DNA of 64,000 bases from Bradyrhizobium betae. Its GTDB lineage: Bacteria > Pseudomonadota > Alphaproteobacteria > Rhizobiales > Xanthobacteraceae. The position numbers and the translations under genes were made by a program. Below, in pieces: positions 23,679 through 37,161 of the stretch. How positions within the stretch are numbered: position 1 is the first letter of the stretch; each line of letters opens with the position of its first letter. The stretch spans positions 62,001 through 126,000 of the forward strand of contig NZ_MZXW01000007.1 in assembly GCF_004123905.1 (NCBI RefSeq), given 5' to 3'. The notes under the pieces were generated by a model. It made no database searches, was not told the origin of the DNA, and worked only from the letters and a program-made list of their open reading frames with translations.

Positions 23679-25739
23679 ATGCTTGATCTCGCAATCGTAG
23701 GCGGCGGCCCCGGCGGGCTGATGAGCGCCTGGTATTTGAAGAAGAAGCTCGGCGATCTCTGCCGCATCACCATCTACGAGGCGTCCGACCGGCTCGGCGG
23801 CAAGATCGTCACGCGCAAATTCGATTCGGCGCCCGCGATGTACGAGGCCGGCGTCGCCGAGATCTACGACTACTCGATGACGGGTCCGGATCCCCTGCGC
23901 GAGCTGATCCAGCATTTCGGTTTGCAGACCATTCCGATGGACGCCGAGCAGGTGCAGTTCGGCGGCGAGCTCATCAATGACGTCGCGGGCATGCGCCGTA
24001 AATACGGCGCCAAGACCGCGGCCGCGATCGAGGCGTTCCGCAAGCGCTGCGCCGAGGCGATGACGCCGATCGAATATTACGAGGGCGTCGGCGCGCACGA
24101 CAACGAGAACCCCTGGGCCTACAAGACCGCCGAGCAGGTGCTCGACGAGGAGGTCGAGGACGAAACCGCAAAGCGTTTCTTCAAGGTGATGGCGCGCTCG
24201 GACATCGCGACCGAAAGCCACAACACCAACGGCCTCAACGCGCTGAAGAACTATTTGATGGATGTCGACGGCTATATCGGCCTCTATTCCATCCAGAACG
24301 GCAACGAGCAGTTGATCGAGTGCCTGCAGTCGGAGGTCAACGCCGACATCCAGCTCAATCACCGCGTGCTCACCGTCGGCAAGGCGCCGACCGGCCGCTA
24401 CCAGCTCAAGATGATGAACGGCAAGGGGCCGGAGACGCGCGACTTCGATCTCGTGCTGATGTGCCTCCCGCATTCCTGGCTCGCCACCGTCGGCTGGGAA
24501 GGCGAGCAGCTCCGCAAGTCGATGGTCAAGCACGTCTCGTATTTCGACCGTCCCGCGCATTATTTGCGCGTCTCGATCCTGTTCGACTCGCCATTCTGGG
24601 GCGAGAAGATTGCCGGCGCCTGGTTCATGTCGGAGGCGTTCGGCGGCTGCTGCGTCTACAACGAGGGCGCACGCCACGACGTCGGCAAGCACGGCGTCCT
24701 GAACTGGCTGATTCCCGGTTCCGATGCGCTGGCCTTCGCCAATCTGTCGGACCAGGAGTTGATCGACGCCGCGCTGAAATCGCTGCCGGCCTCGCTCGGC
24801 GATGCACGCGCGCATTTCGTGGAAGGCAAGATCCACCGCTGGCTGTCGTCGGTGAACGCTATACCGGGCGGCCTGCCGGTGCGCGACGTCATGACCAACC
24901 ACCGGCCCGAGCCGAAGGAACATCCCGGGATCGTCGTGGTCGGCGACTATCTGTTCGATTCAACACTGAACGGCTTGCTCGACTCCTCGGATGCGGCAAC
25001 CGACATCATCCTGACCGAGATGATGCGCCTGCGCCGCGAGCGCGCGCAGGACGACAAGCCGGCTTCCGACAAGATCGACCGCGACTATTTCGAGAATTAT
25101 CGCGGCCTTGGTCCTTACAGCGAAGCGTGGAAGCACTTCACCGATCCCGACTATCTCACCAAGCTGATCGGCATCGTCTGGGGCAAGGCGAAGGGCGCCA
25201 GGCTGCTGGTCGCGGGCTCCGCCAGCGGCGAGCTGGTCGGCGCGCTGCGCGAGCGCGGCATCGACGCCTTCGGCATCGAGAACAACCGCGCCATCCACGC
25301 CAAAACGCCGAAGGCGCTGAAGAAGTACAACAAGCTCGGCTCGATCACCGACATGCCGTTCAAGGACGGCAGCTTTGACTTCGTGTTCGAGACCAGCCTC
25401 TGCCATCTTTCCCCGAAGCAGGTGGTCCGCGCGATCCGCGAGCTCAACCGCGTGGTCAAGACTGGCCTCGTGTTCGGCTCGATCACCTCGGACATGGCTT
25501 CAGTGGTGATCGACCGCTACGACCTCCTGCGCGGGGTCAAGAAGCTCGGCACCTGGTGGGAATGGTCCGAATTGTTTTTCGGCAACGGCTTCGACCTGTC
25601 GATGCACCGCAAGGACTGCACCGATGCGCTCTGGGAGGCGACGCTCGCCGCCAACAAGGGCCCGGGGCAGTGGTACGCCGACGCTGACAGCTTGCGCTAT
25701 TCCTTCTTCGACAAGGTCGAGGACGAGGACGACGACTAG
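23679..25739 (+). CDS. Flavin amine-oxidase-like protein fused to a SAM methyltransferase domain
   Basis: A 686-residue two-domain protein. Residues 1 to about 450 form an NAD(P)/FAD-binding amine-oxidase/desaturase-like flavoenzyme: dinucleotide motif VGGGPGGL (7-14), acidic end EASDRLGGKIVT, and a C-terminal FAD clamp PGIVVVGDYLFDSTLNGLLD. From about residue 495 to 670 a class I methyltransferase follows, with motif I LLVAGSASGELV (509-520), acidic IENNRA, DMPFKDGSFDFVFETS and a post-motif helix. The protein ends EDEDDD. Substrates are unknown. The next gene is an ABC exporter, so a modified small molecule or lipid is a plausible product (inference). It follows the rpoC terminator and therefore needs its own promoter, which I could not place. 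Confidence 0.75.
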   Translation: MLDLAIVGGGPGGLMSAWYLKKKLGDLCRITIYEASDRLGGKIVTRKFDSAPAMYEAGVAEIYDYSMTGPDPLRELIQHFGLQTIPMDAEQVQFGGELINDVAGMRRKYGAKTAAAIEAFRKRCAEAMTPIEYYEGVGAHDNENPWAYKTAEQVLDEEVEDETAKRFFKVMARSDIATESHNTNGLNALKNYLMDVDGYIGLYSIQNGNEQLIECLQSEVNADIQLNHRVLTVGKAPTGRYQLKMMNGKGPETRDFDLVLMCLPHSWLATVGWEGEQLRKSMVKHVSYFDRPAHYLRVSILFDSPFWGEKIAGAWFMSEAFGGCCVYNEGARHDVGKHGVLNWLIPGSDALAFANLSDQELIDAALKSLPASLGDARAHFVEGKIHRWLSSVNAIPGGLPVRDVMTNHRPEPKEHPGIVVVGDYLFDSTLNGLLDSSDAATDIILTEMMRLRRERAQDDKPASDKIDRDYFENYRGLGPYSEAWKHFTDPDYLTKLIGIVWGKAKGARLLVAGSASGELVGALRERGIDAFGIENNRAIHAKTPKALKKYNKLGSITDMPFKDGSFDFVFETSLCHLSPKQVVRAIRELNRVVKTGLVFGSITSDMASVVIDRYDLLRGVKKLGTWWEWSELFFGNGFDLSMHRKDCTDALWEATLAANKGPGQWYADADSLRYSFFDKVEDEDDD

Positions 25740-25770
25740 CCGCAGGATGGAAACGGACGAGCCAATTGCT

Positions 25771-25799
25771 TTGCCGAATTCATTCTGATCGCATAGAAT
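25771..25799 (+). promoter_or_regulatory. Sigma-70-type promoter for the ABC exporter gene
   Basis: TTGCCG (25771-25776), a 17-nt spacer and TAGAAT (25794-25799) lie 71 nt before the exporter start codon. The exporter can therefore be expressed independently of the upstream oxidase fusion. Confidence 0.5.
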
Positions 25800-25870
25800 C
25801 GGTGCAATAGCGTTACCGCTATTTCCTGCTTTCTCCGCGGTCATGCCGGCCGTCAGCATCGGTTGGTTTC

Positions 25871-27892
25871 ATGGCGTCCAGGCCTCCCTCTCCCGACAAA
25901 CAGAAGCTCGCTGCGGAAGAGGCGGCCGAGCGCGACGACAAGCTCGTCCCCGTCAAGCCGGACCTCGAAGACGAGGAGGACGACGACGAGGAGGATGACG
26001 AGCTGGAGCTCGACGACGACGATGATGACGAGGACCTCGTCGTCTTTACCGCGCGCGAGGCCGCCGGCGCGCTCGCGACCATCCTGGGTTTCGTCAAGCC
26101 GTTCCTGACCAACTACAAGCGGATGCTGTCATTCGTGGCGTTCGGCGTCGTCGTCGAGACGCTGTTCAACGTCATCATGCCGCTCAGCCTGAAGTACCTG
26201 ATCGATGACGCGCTCGGCGAGGAGGACTTCCAGGCGCTGTACAAGATCCTCGGCGTGCTCGCGGTCGCCGGCATCTTCACCTCCATCGTCGCAGTCTGGT
26301 ACGAGCGCTGGGACGCGCGGCTCGCTGCCTGCATCATCTCCGACGTCCGCAAGCGCCTGTTCGAGCACGTCCAGGACCTGCCGGCGGCCTATTTCGGCCG
26401 CACCAAGCGCGGCGAGATACTGTCGCGCTTCTCCGTCGACCAGGCTGCCTTCGAAGGTTCGGTGAAAACCTTCGCGAACAGCGCGGCGCTGCCGTTCCTG
26501 GAACTGATCGCCGGCATCATCCTGATGGTGTTCCTGAACTGGCAGCTCGCCGTGGTCGCGCTGCTGGTGTTCCCGATCACGCTGATCGGCCCGCGCATCC
26601 TCACCCCGAAGGCGGTGCAGGCCAATTACGAGCAGAAGCAGAACGAAAGCGCGCTGCTCGGCATGGTGCAGGAGAACGTGGCCGCGCAGGCCGTGATCAA
26701 GGCGTTCAGCCTGCAGCGCAGGATGTTCGGCTTCTTCACCTTCCGCAACGACGAGACGCGCCGCAAGATCGCGTCAGCCGCGTTCCTCTCGACCATGGTG
26801 GAGCGGACCGTCACCATCTCGGTGCTGCTGCTGCACCTCGTCGTGCTCGCGATCGGCGCCTATCTGGCGACCAAGGGCCAGATCACCATCGGCACCTTCG
26901 TCACCTTCGAGAGCGCGTTCTGGGAGGTCTCCTACAACATCGCCCATGTGATGCACTTCATCCCGGTGTCGATCTCCTCGGCCGCCGCGATCCGCCACAT
27001 CCAGGAGCTGCTGGACGAGCCGACGCGCGGCGCCGATCGCCCCGGCGCGCCTGACCTGCCGCGCGTCACCCACGACATCACCTTCGACCGCGTCACCTTC
27101 CAGTATGAGGGCAGCCAGACGCCTGTGCTGGACAATCTCAGCCTCAAGCTCGATGTCGGCAAGCGCATCGCCATCGTCGGCCCCTCGGGCTCCGGCAAGA
27201 GCACGCTGCTCAACCTGATCCTGCGGCTCTACGTGCCCAACGAGGGCCGCGTCACCATCGACGGCGTCGACGTGCGCAAGGTGACGCTGGATTCGCTGCG
27301 CCGGAGCATGGCGGTGGTGTTCCAGGAGAACATGCTGTTCAACATGTCGATCCGCGAGAACATCCGGCTCGGCAAGGAAGGCGCGACCGACGCAGAGGTG
27401 GAGGAGGCCGCGAAGAAGGCCGAGATCCACCGCTACATCATGAGCCTGCCGCAGCGCTACGACACGCCGGTCGGCGAGCGCGGCGACACGCTCTCGGGCG
27501 GCCAGCGCCAGCGCATCGCGATCGCGCGCGCGGTCATCCGTAACCCGTCCGTGCTGCTGCTGGACGAGGCCACCTCGGCGCTGGACCAGACCACGGAAGC
27601 TGCCATCAACCGCACGCTGCTCAAGGTCGCCACGGGCCGCACCATGATCTGGTCGACCCATCGCCTGAGCTCGGTGGTCGAGATGGACGAGATCATCGTG
27701 ATTTCAGGGGGCAGGGCGATCGAGCGCGGTTCGCATGCCGAGCTGCTCGCCAGGAACGGCACCTATCGCAAGCTGTGGAACGACCAGACCCACCAGCCGC
27801 ATGGCGCCGTGGCTCAGGCCGACGACGACAGCGACGACGAGGATGAAGACGACCTCGAGGATGATGAGGACGAGGACGACGAGGAGGAGTGA
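25871..27892 (+). CDS. ABC exporter (fused permease-ATPase) with acidic N- and C-terminal tails
   Basis: A 673-residue half-transporter of the ABCB/MsbA type. Six transmembrane helices span about residues 75-370, followed by the ATPase: Walker [10 protein letters not shown] (437-445), Q-loop VFQEN, signature LSGGQ (541-545), Walker B VLLLDE (561-566) and H-loop His597. It should export a hydrophobic or amphipathic compound as a homodimer. Unusually, residues 31-55 are almost all Asp/Glu, and the last 27 residues are again nearly pure Asp/Glu. Both tails would be cytoplasmic. The last 79 nt overlap the 3' end of the convergent flavoprotein gene. A weak ribosome-binding site precedes ATG 25871. 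The substrate is unknown; neighbouring flavoenzymes suggest a dedicated product. Confidence 0.88.
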   Translation: MASRPPSPDKQKLAAEEAAERDDKLVPVKPDLEDEEDDDEEDDELELDDDDDDEDLVVFTAREAAGALATILGFVKPFLTNYKRMLSFVAFGVVVETLFNVIMPLSLKYLIDDALGEEDFQALYKILGVLAVAGIFTSIVAVWYERWDARLAACIISDVRKRLFEHVQDLPAAYFGRTKRGEILSRFSVDQAAFEGSVKTFANSAALPFLELIAGIILMVFLNWQLAVVALLVFPITLIGPRILTPKAVQANYEQKQNESALLGMVQENVAAQAVIKAFSLQRRMFGFFTFRNDETRRKIASAAFLSTMVERTVTISVLLLHLVVLAIGAYLATKGQITIGTFVTFESAFWEVSYNIAHVMHFIPVSISSAAAIRHIQELLDEPTRGADRPGAPDLPRVTHDITFDRVTFQYEGSQTPVLDNLSLKLDVGKRIAIVGPSGSGKSTLLNLILRLYVPNEGRVTIDGVDVRKVTLDSLRRSMAVVFQENMLFNMSIRENIRLGKEGATDAEVEEAAKKAEIHRYIMSLPQRYDTPVGERGDTLSGGQRQRIAIARAVIRNPSVLLLDEATSALDQTTEAAINRTLLKVATGRTMIWSTHRLSSVVEMDEIIVISGGRAIERGSHAELLARNGTYRKLWNDQTHQPHGAVAQADDDSDDEDEDDLEDDEDEDDEEE

Positions 27893-29058
27893 CCGAGGAA
27901 GTTCGGCTCCATGTGCAGCGCGCCTCCAAGTGGCCGCAGCAGGCCCTGGGCCGACCAGGCGATGAAGCGCGCCCAGCGCTGCGCGGTCCAGTAGGGGCTC
28001 CCGGCGATCGAGACTGAGCGGAAGTCGAACGCCTTCGCCGCCGACCATTCGTCGCAGGCCCGCTTGACCGGATCGGCGTAGAAGCCGGCGATCTTGTCCG
28101 CATCCATCCCGTCGGAGGCGAGCCAATGCGGGATGTAGACATTACAGAGCCGCTCGACGTCGGTGAAGACCTTGTCGCAGCCGGTGCCGGCGGCGGGACA
28201 CGAGGTCGAGAAGGCATCGCCGACCAGCACGAGGCCGGGCTGGCCGCTTGCATCGTTCACATAGAGATCGACCGGGCGAATCTTCAGCTCGCCCGGAATG
28301 TCGAAGGCGCCGGTGATGCGCTTGAGCCGGGGCAGGGCCGCGTTCAACGTCTCGGCGGGAGCCCGGCGCAACTCGCGTAGCCAGGGATCGTCAAAGCCGC
28401 GATAGACGAACAGATTGGCACGCATCCGCGTGCCGACCGGAAACATCGTGATGTAGGGGATGCGGTCGCTCGGCCGCTCCGAGAAATAGGTCAGCGCCGG
28501 GAAGTCGAACGCATTCCGCCCGGCCGGCACCACGTCGAATCCGATCGAGATCGAATGGCAGGTGCTGACGATTTTTCGCGTGATTCCCAGCTGGTGGCGC
28601 AGGCCGACATTGAGGCCATTGGCGAGCACGACCAGGCGGGCGGAGATCGTCTCGTCATTGGAGAGCACGATTTTCTGCCGCTCCGGGCTGGCCTCGACCG
28701 CGACGGCCTTGGCGCAGAGGCGTTCGACGGCCTCAGGGATCTCGTCGCGGATGGCGTTCACCAGGGAATCATAGAGGATGTTGAACTGCCGGCTCGGTGC
28801 CTTGTCGAGCAGGCGGCCGAATCGGGCGATCCAGTTCTCGCCGGCGAAAGTCGCCCGCCGCAGGACCGATTCTCCGATTCCCGTCCTCAGGAATCGCTCG
28901 ACCTGGGTGTGGCCGCTGAGTTTTTCGACTCGAAAATCCGCCGGATAGCTCTCATGCGGATCGATCAGCACCGCCGAAATGCCGGCACGGCCGAGCATTG
29001 CGGCGGCGGTCGAGCCCGAAAGCCCGCCGCCGATAATGGCAATGTCGGTGTACCGCAT
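27814..29058 (-). CDS. FAD-dependent oxidoreductase/monooxygenase-like protein with a poly-Ser tail
   Basis: A 414-residue group A flavoprotein (geranylgeranyl-reductase/halogenase/UbiH-like fold). It has the N-terminal FAD motif GGGLSGS (10-16), an acidic beta-2 end LIDPHESYP, and the second FAD motif GLVLVGDAFSTSCPAAGTGC. The reaction cannot be named. The final residues after FLGH are almost all Ser. They are encoded by the strand complementary to the acidic tail of the ABC exporter: the two genes converge and overlap by 79 nt, so GAC/GAG runs on one strand read as Ser codons on the other. It is transcribed from a promoter in the 29.06-29.3 kb region towards the exporter. Confidence 0.75.
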   Translation of the reverse strand: MRYTDIAIIGGGLSGSTAAAMLGRAGISAVLIDPHESYPADFRVEKLSGHTQVERFLRTGIGESVLRRATFAGENWIARFGRLLDKAPSRQFNILYDSLVNAIRDEIPEAVERLCAKAVAVEASPERQKIVLSNDETISARLVVLANGLNVGLRHQLGITRKIVSTCHSISIGFDVVPAGRNAFDFPALTYFSERPSDRIPYITMFPVGTRMRANLFVYRGFDDPWLRELRRAPAETLNAALPRLKRITGAFDIPGELKIRPVDLYVNDASGQPGLVLVGDAFSTSCPAAGTGCDKVFTDVERLCNVYIPHWLASDGMDADKIAGFYADPVKRACDEWSAAKAFDFRSVSIAGSPYWTAQRWARFIAWSAQGLLRPLGGALHMEPNFLGHSSSSSSSSSSSRSSSSSSSLSSSA

Positions 29059-29740
29059 GACGCAAATCTCTGCCGAAGCTGGCAGATTGACGCATCAACA
29101 GGAAAAAAAGCCTTAGCAGGGGTTATAAAAGTATATTTCTTCCGGGTATAAATGGGTCGCTGGGATAGCGGAACAGGCTCGACGTTGCCATATCGAGGAG
29201 GCGTAGCGAGTGCGGTCAACATCGAGTTCGGCTGGTGCCAGAAGTGGTTTCTGACTGTCGTTTCGCCTTGACTTGATCGACTCCCACTTATAGAAAGCGC
29301 CTCACTTAACGACAGGCGGTGAGCATTGCCAACGTCGGAACGGGCCACCCGTTGATCTCCAGGGATTAGATCCCGAGGGGTCGCTAAAGCGGGCACCAAC
29401 CTCGACGAATGCCGCTCAAACGCTGTCGATCATAGCTAGGCAATGCCAGTGCGATTTTAGCTCTCTTGAGCATGTTCTCTTGAGATCGAATTCGGATGCA
29501 TGACCTCGGTGCGCGGGCCGCAGCTTTACGCTGATTGGCCTCAAAACTGCGGTCCTCTGTGGCGTCGTAACGCTTTCCGCTCGGTGATGGAGCGGTTGGC
29601 GCAATTTCGCTTTGTGCGGATTGTTCCGTGCGAGGCGGCCTCGTCGGGCGGGTGGCCCGAAAAGAATTGCGGTTCCGGCAACGGGCCGCGGCAAGACAGC
29701 GGCCCCGCAAGGGGCTGCGATAACAAAGGGTAAGGCCAGG
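29059..29740. promoter_or_regulatory. Divergent region upstream of the flavoprotein and the str operon
   Basis: This 682-nt gap has no supported gene. An AT-rich block at about 29100-29150 should carry the minus-strand flavoprotein promoter. The right half is the long leader of rpsL. Just before rpsL a GCCCC-GCAA-GGGGC hairpin (29702-29715) and the AAGGCCAGG ribosome-binding site are visible. Confidence 0.45.
29268..29296 (+). promoter_or_regulatory. Candidate promoter of the rpsL-rpsG-fusA-tuf operon
   Basis: TTGACT (29268-29273), a 17-nt spacer and TAGAAA (29291-29296) are the best housekeeping match in the gap. They would give a leader of roughly 440 nt before rpsL. Confidence 0.45.
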
Positions 29741-30112
29741 ATGCCGACGATCAACCAGCTGATCGCTCAACCGCGTGAAGTGCAGAAGTCGCGCAAGAAA
29801 GTGCCGGCGCTGCAGCAGTCGCCGCAGAAGCGTGGTGTTTGCACCCGCGTCTACACGACGACCCCGAAGAAGCCGAACTCGGCGCTTCGTAAGGTCGCCA
29901 AGGTGCGCCTGACCAACGGCTTCGAGGTGATCGGCTACATCCCGGGTGAGGGGCATAACCTTCAGGAGCACTCGGTGGTCATGATCCGCGGCGGCCGCGT
30001 CAAGGATTTGCCCGGCGTGCGCTACCACATCCTCCGCGGCGTTCTGGATACCCAGGGCGTCAAGAACCGTAAGCAGCGTCGTTCGAAGTACGGCGCGAAG
30101 CGTCCGAAGTAA
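29741..30112 (+). CDS. rpsL: 30S ribosomal protein S12
   Basis: A 123-residue S12 (uS12) of the decoding centre. [15 protein letters not shown] and [13 protein letters not shown] are intact, with Lys43 and Lys88, the positions where streptomycin-resistance substitutions arise, both wild type. Asp89 is the usual methylthiolation site. ATG 29741 follows an AAGGCCAGG site; the open frame continues upstream without homology. It is the first gene of the str operon. Confidence 0.98.
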   Translation: MPTINQLIAQPREVQKSRKKVPALQQSPQKRGVCTRVYTTTPKKPNSALRKVAKVRLTNGFEVIGYIPGEGHNLQEHSVVMIRGGRVKDLPGVRYHILRGVLDTQGVKNRKQRRSKYGAKRPK

Positions 30113-30598
<486 letters not shown>

Positions 30599-30628
30599 CG
30601 GCGACACACGGAATCTAAGGAACATCCC

Positions 30629-32701
<2,073 letters not shown>

Positions 32702-32741
32702 TTGTCGTCGGTCCAGAACTGACGATTGAACGGAGAGTCAA

Positions 32742-33932
<1,191 letters not shown>

Positions 33933-33935
33933 CAA

Positions 33936-34000
33936 GCGAATAGGGAATGGCGAGTAGCGGGTGGATTAGAAACCATTCGCTATTCGCTACTCGCCACTCA
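33936..34000. repeat. Nested inverted repeat between tuf and rpsJ
   Basis: The 12-bp arms TGGCGAGTAGCG (33948-33959) and CGCTACTCGCCA (33985-33996), plus GCGAATAG/CTATTCGC, form a mosaic of GCGAATAG/GCGAGTAG motifs. It lies inside the otherwise compact translation supercluster, where it could fold in the transcript between the str and S10 gene groups. Confidence 0.75.
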
Positions 34001-34017
34001 CTAAGAAAGACACGGCA

Positions 34018-34326
34018 ATGAACGGCCAAAATATTCGCATCCGTCTCAAGGCGTTCGACCATCGTATCCTCGATACGTCGACCCGCGAGATCGTGAACAC
34101 GGCGAAGCGCACCGGTGCGCAGGTCCGCGGACCCATTCCGCTGCCCACCCGCATCGAGAAGTTCACCGTCAACCGTTCGCCGCACGTCGACAAGAAGAGC
34201 CGCGAACAGTTCGAGATGCGCACTCACAAGCGCCTGCTCGACATCGTCGATCCGACCCCGCAGACCGTCGATGCTTTGATGAAGCTCGACCTGGCCGCCG
34301 GTGTCGACGTCGAGATCAAGCTCTAA
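34018..34326 (+). CDS. rpsJ: 30S ribosomal protein S10 (NusE)
   Basis: A 102-residue S10 (uS10), which also binds NusB and the NusG KOW domain in antitermination and transcription-translation coupling. [20 protein letters not shown] and the loop [20 protein letters not shown] are canonical. It heads the S10 gene group. Only an 85-nt gap with an inverted repeat separates it from tuf, so cotranscription with the str genes is likely. Confidence 0.98.
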
Positions 34327-34379
34327 GATTTTTGGATCACGTTCGCGACTTGCGGACAGAAAGAACAGGAAGCACGCCG

Positions 34380-35093
34380 ATGCGCTCCGGAGTGATCGCA
34401 CAAAAGGTCGGGATGACGCGGGTCTTTACAGAGGCCGGCGAACATATCCCCGTGACCGTGCTGAAGCTCGGCAATTGCCAGGTCGTAGGCCACCGCACTG
34501 AAGAGAAGAACGGTTATGTCGCGCTCCAGCTTGGTTCTGGCAGCCGCAAGACCGTTTACATGCCCAAGGCGGAGCGCGGCCAGTTCGCGGTCGCCAAGGT
34601 CGAGCCGAAGCGGCAGGTCGAGGAATTCCGCGTTTCCGCGGATCAGATGATCCCGGTTGGCGCCGAGATCCTGGCCGACCACTTCGTCGTCGGCCAGTTC
34701 GTCGACGTCACCGGCACCTCGGTCGGCAAGGGCTTTGCCGGCGGCATGAAGCGCTGGAACTTCGGCGGTCTGCGGGCCACTCACGGCGTGTCGGTCTCGC
34801 ATCGTTCGATCGGTTCGACCGGTGGCCGTCAGGACCCCGGCAAGACCTGGAAGAACAAGAAGATGCCCGGCCACATGGGTGTCGACCGCATCACCACGCT
34901 CAACCTTCGAGTCGTTCAGCTCGATGTCGAGCGCGGCCTGATCCTCGTCGAAGGCGCCGTTCCCGGCTCCAAGGGCGGCTGGATTCGCGTGCGCGACGCC
35001 GTCAAGAAGCCGCTGCCGAAGGATGCTCCGAAGCCCGGCAAGTTCAAGGTTGCTGGCGAAGCGGACGCCGCTCCGGCTGCGCAGGAGGCGTGA
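34380..35093 (+). CDS. rplC: 50S ribosomal protein L3
   Basis: A 237-residue L3 (uL3), which reaches towards the peptidyl-transferase centre. [20 protein letters not shown] is the family start (ATG 34380, AGGAAG upstream). [13 protein letters not shown] and the loop [20 protein letters not shown] include the conserved Gln of the PrmB methylation region. The C-terminal Ala/Pro-rich extension is a common alphaproteobacterial feature. Confidence 0.98.
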   Translation: MRSGVIAQKVGMTRVFTEAGEHIPVTVLKLGNCQVVGHRTEEKNGYVALQLGSGSRKTVYMPKAERGQFAVAKVEPKRQVEEFRVSADQMIPVGAEILADHFVVGQFVDVTGTSVGKGFAGGMKRWNFGGLRATHGVSVSHRSIGSTGGRQDPGKTWKNKKMPGHMGVDRITTLNLRVVQLDVERGLILVEGAVPGSKGGWIRVRDAVKKPLPKDAPKPGKFKVAGEADAAPAAQEA

Positions 35094-35094
35094 G

Positions 35095-35715
35095 ATGGAA
35101 TTGAAGGTCACCACCCTCGAAGGTAAGGAAGCGGGCTCCGTCCAGCTTTCCGACACCATTTTCGGTCTCGAGCCGCGCCAGGACATCATTGCACGTTGCG
35201 TGCAGTGGCAGCTCAACAAGCGTCAGGCCGGCACCCATAAGGCCAAGGGCCGCGCCGAGATCTGGCGCACCGGCAAGAAGATGTACAAGCAGAAGGGCAC
35301 CGGCGGTGCTCGTCACGGCTCGGCCCGCGTGCCGCAGTTCCGCGGCGGCGGTCGTGCCTTCGGTCCGGTGGTGCGTTCGCACGCCACCGACCTGCCGAAA
35401 AAGGTCCGTGCGCTTGCTCTCAAGCATGCGCTGTCGGCCAAGGCCAAGGACGGCGATCTGCTGGTGATCGACAAGGCCGCGCTGGAAGCCGCCAAGACCA
35501 AGGCGCTGCTCGGTCACTTCTCGGGCCTCGGCTTGACCAACGCGCTGATCATCGACGGTGCCGAGCTCAACAACGGCTTTGCCGCTGCGGCCCGCAACAT
35601 CCCGAACATGGACGTGCTGCCGATCCAGGGCATCAACGTCTATGACATCCTGCGCCGCCAGAAGCTCGTTCTGACCAAGGCCGCCATCGATGCGCTGGAG
35701 GCGCGCTTCAAATGA
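35095..35715 (+). CDS. rplD: 50S ribosomal protein L4
   Basis: A 206-residue L4 (uL4). The long loop (about residues 45-100, [20 protein letters not shown] and [17 protein letters not shown]) lines the exit tunnel and is a known macrolide-resistance site, here of normal sequence. In E. coli L4 also represses the S10 operon. It starts one base after rplC and overlaps rplW by four bases (ATGA). Confidence 0.98.
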   Translation: MELKVTTLEGKEAGSVQLSDTIFGLEPRQDIIARCVQWQLNKRQAGTHKAKGRAEIWRTGKKMYKQKGTGGARHGSARVPQFRGGGRAFGPVVRSHATDLPKKVRALALKHALSAKAKDGDLLVIDKAALEAAKTKALLGHFSGLGLTNALIIDGAELNNGFAAAARNIPNMDVLPIQGINVYDILRRQKLVLTKAAIDALEARFK

Positions 35716-36014
35716 GCAAGAACATCGAGCCTCGCCACTATGACGTGATCCTGTCGCCGGTCGTGACCGAAAAGGCCACGATCGCCTCGGAGCACAACAA
35801 GGTGCTGTTCAAGGTGGCCGCCAAGGCGACCAAGCCGCAGATCAAGGAAGCGATCGAGAAGCTGTTCGACGTCAAGGTCAAGAGCGTCAACACGCTCGTC
35901 CGCAAGGGCAAGACCAAGATCTTCCGCGGCAATCTCGGCTCGCAGTCGAATTCCAAGCGCGCGATCGTGACTCTCGAAGAGGGTCACCGGATCGACGTGA
36001 CCACCGGTCTGTAA
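35712..36014 (+). CDS. rplW: 50S ribosomal protein L23
   Basis: A 100-residue L23 (uL23) at the tunnel exit, docking site for trigger factor and [23 protein letters not shown] and the loop [20 protein letters not shown] are typical. It overlaps rplD by ATGA and is 12 nt from rplB. Confidence 0.98.
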   Translation: MSKNIEPRHYDVILSPVVTEKATIASEHNKVLFKVAAKATKPQIKEAIEKLFDVKVKSVNTLVRKGKTKIFRGNLGSQSNSKRAIVTLEEGHRIDVTTGL

Positions 36015-36026
36015 GGTCGTACGACG

Positions 36027-36860
36027 ATGGCACTGAAGACATTCAATCCCACGACGCCGGGCCAGCGCCAGCTGGTCATGGTCGATCGTTCGGCGCTCTA
36101 CAAGGGCAAGCCGGTCAAGGCGCTCACCGAAGGCAAGCACTCCTCGGGCGGCCGCAACAACACCGGTCGCATCACCGTGCGCTTCCGCGGCGGCGGTCAC
36201 AAGCGGACGCTGCGCACCGTCGACTTCAAGCGTGAGAAGATCGACGTCCCCGCGACCGTCGAGCGGCTGGAATACGATCCGAACCGCACCGGCTTCATCG
36301 CGCTGATCAAGTATCAGGACGGCGAGCAGGCCTACATCCTGGCGCCGCAGCGCCTGGCCGTGGGTGACACCATCATCGCCGGCAACTACGTCGACGTGAA
36401 GCCGGGCAACGTCATGCCGCTCGGCAACATGCCGGTCGGCACGATCATCCACAACATTGAGGTCAAGATCGGGAAGGGCGGCCAGCTCGCCCGTTCCGCG
36501 GGCACCTATGCCCAGCTCGTCGGTCGCGACCAGGACTACGTGATCATCCGCCTGAATTCGGGCGAGCAGCGCCTGGTGCACGGTCGTTGCCGCGGCACGA
36601 TCGGCGCGGTGTCGAACCCGGATCACATGAACACCTCGATCGGCAAGGCCGGCCGCAACCGCTGGCTGGGCCGCAAGCCGCACAACCGCGGTGTTTCGAT
36701 GAACCCGATCGACCATCCGCACGGCGGTGGTGAAGGTCGTACCTCGGGCGGTCGCCACCCGGTCACCCCGTGGGGCAAGCCGACCAAGGGCAAGAAGACC
36801 CGCACCAACAAGTCGACCAACAAATTCATTCTCCTAAGCCGCCACAAGCGGAAGAAGTAA
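36027..36860 (+). CDS. rplB: 50S ribosomal protein L2
   Basis: A 277-residue L2 (uL2) needed for subunit association and peptidyl transfer. [20 protein letters not shown] is in the N-terminal part, and the C-terminal signature [20 protein letters not shown] includes the universally conserved His near the peptidyl-transferase centre. Spacing is 12 nt on both sides. Confidence 0.98.
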   Translation: MALKTFNPTTPGQRQLVMVDRSALYKGKPVKALTEGKHSSGGRNNTGRITVRFRGGGHKRTLRTVDFKREKIDVPATVERLEYDPNRTGFIALIKYQDGEQAYILAPQRLAVGDTIIAGNYVDVKPGNVMPLGNMPVGTIIHNIEVKIGKGGQLARSAGTYAQLVGRDQDYVIIRLNSGEQRLVHGRCRGTIGAVSNPDHMNTSIGKAGRNRWLGRKPHNRGVSMNPIDHPHGGGEGRTSGGRHPVTPWGKPTKGKKTRTNKSTNKFILLSRHKRKK

Positions 36861-36872
36861 GGAACGCCGGAC

Positions 36873-37151
36873 ATGGTTCGTTCAGTCTGGAAAGGCCCGT
36901 TCGTCGAGGGTTCTCTGCTCAAGAAGGCAGATGCCGCCCGCGCGTCCGGCCGTCACGACGTCATCAAGATCTGGAGCCGTCGCTCGACGATCCTGCCGCA
37001 ATTCGTCGGCCTGACCTTCGGCGTTTACAACGGTCAGAAGCACGTGCCGGTGGCCGTCAACGAGGAAATGGTCGGTCACAAGTTCGGCGAGTTCTCGCCG
37101 ACCAGGACCTTCCATGGCCACTCGGGCGACAAGAAAGCCAAGAAGGCTTGA
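36873..37151 (+). CDS. rpsS: 30S ribosomal protein S19
   Basis: A 92-residue S19 (uS19) of the small-subunit head, partner of S13 near the A-site. [18 protein letters not shown] and the tail [20 protein letters not shown] are diagnostic. It lies between rplB and rplV with 10-12 nt gaps. Confidence 0.98.
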   Translation: MVRSVWKGPFVEGSLLKKADAARASGRHDVIKIWSRRSTILPQFVGLTFGVYNGQKHVPVAVNEEMVGHKFGEFSPTRTFHGHSGDKKAKKA

Positions 37152-37161
37152 GGATTAAACG

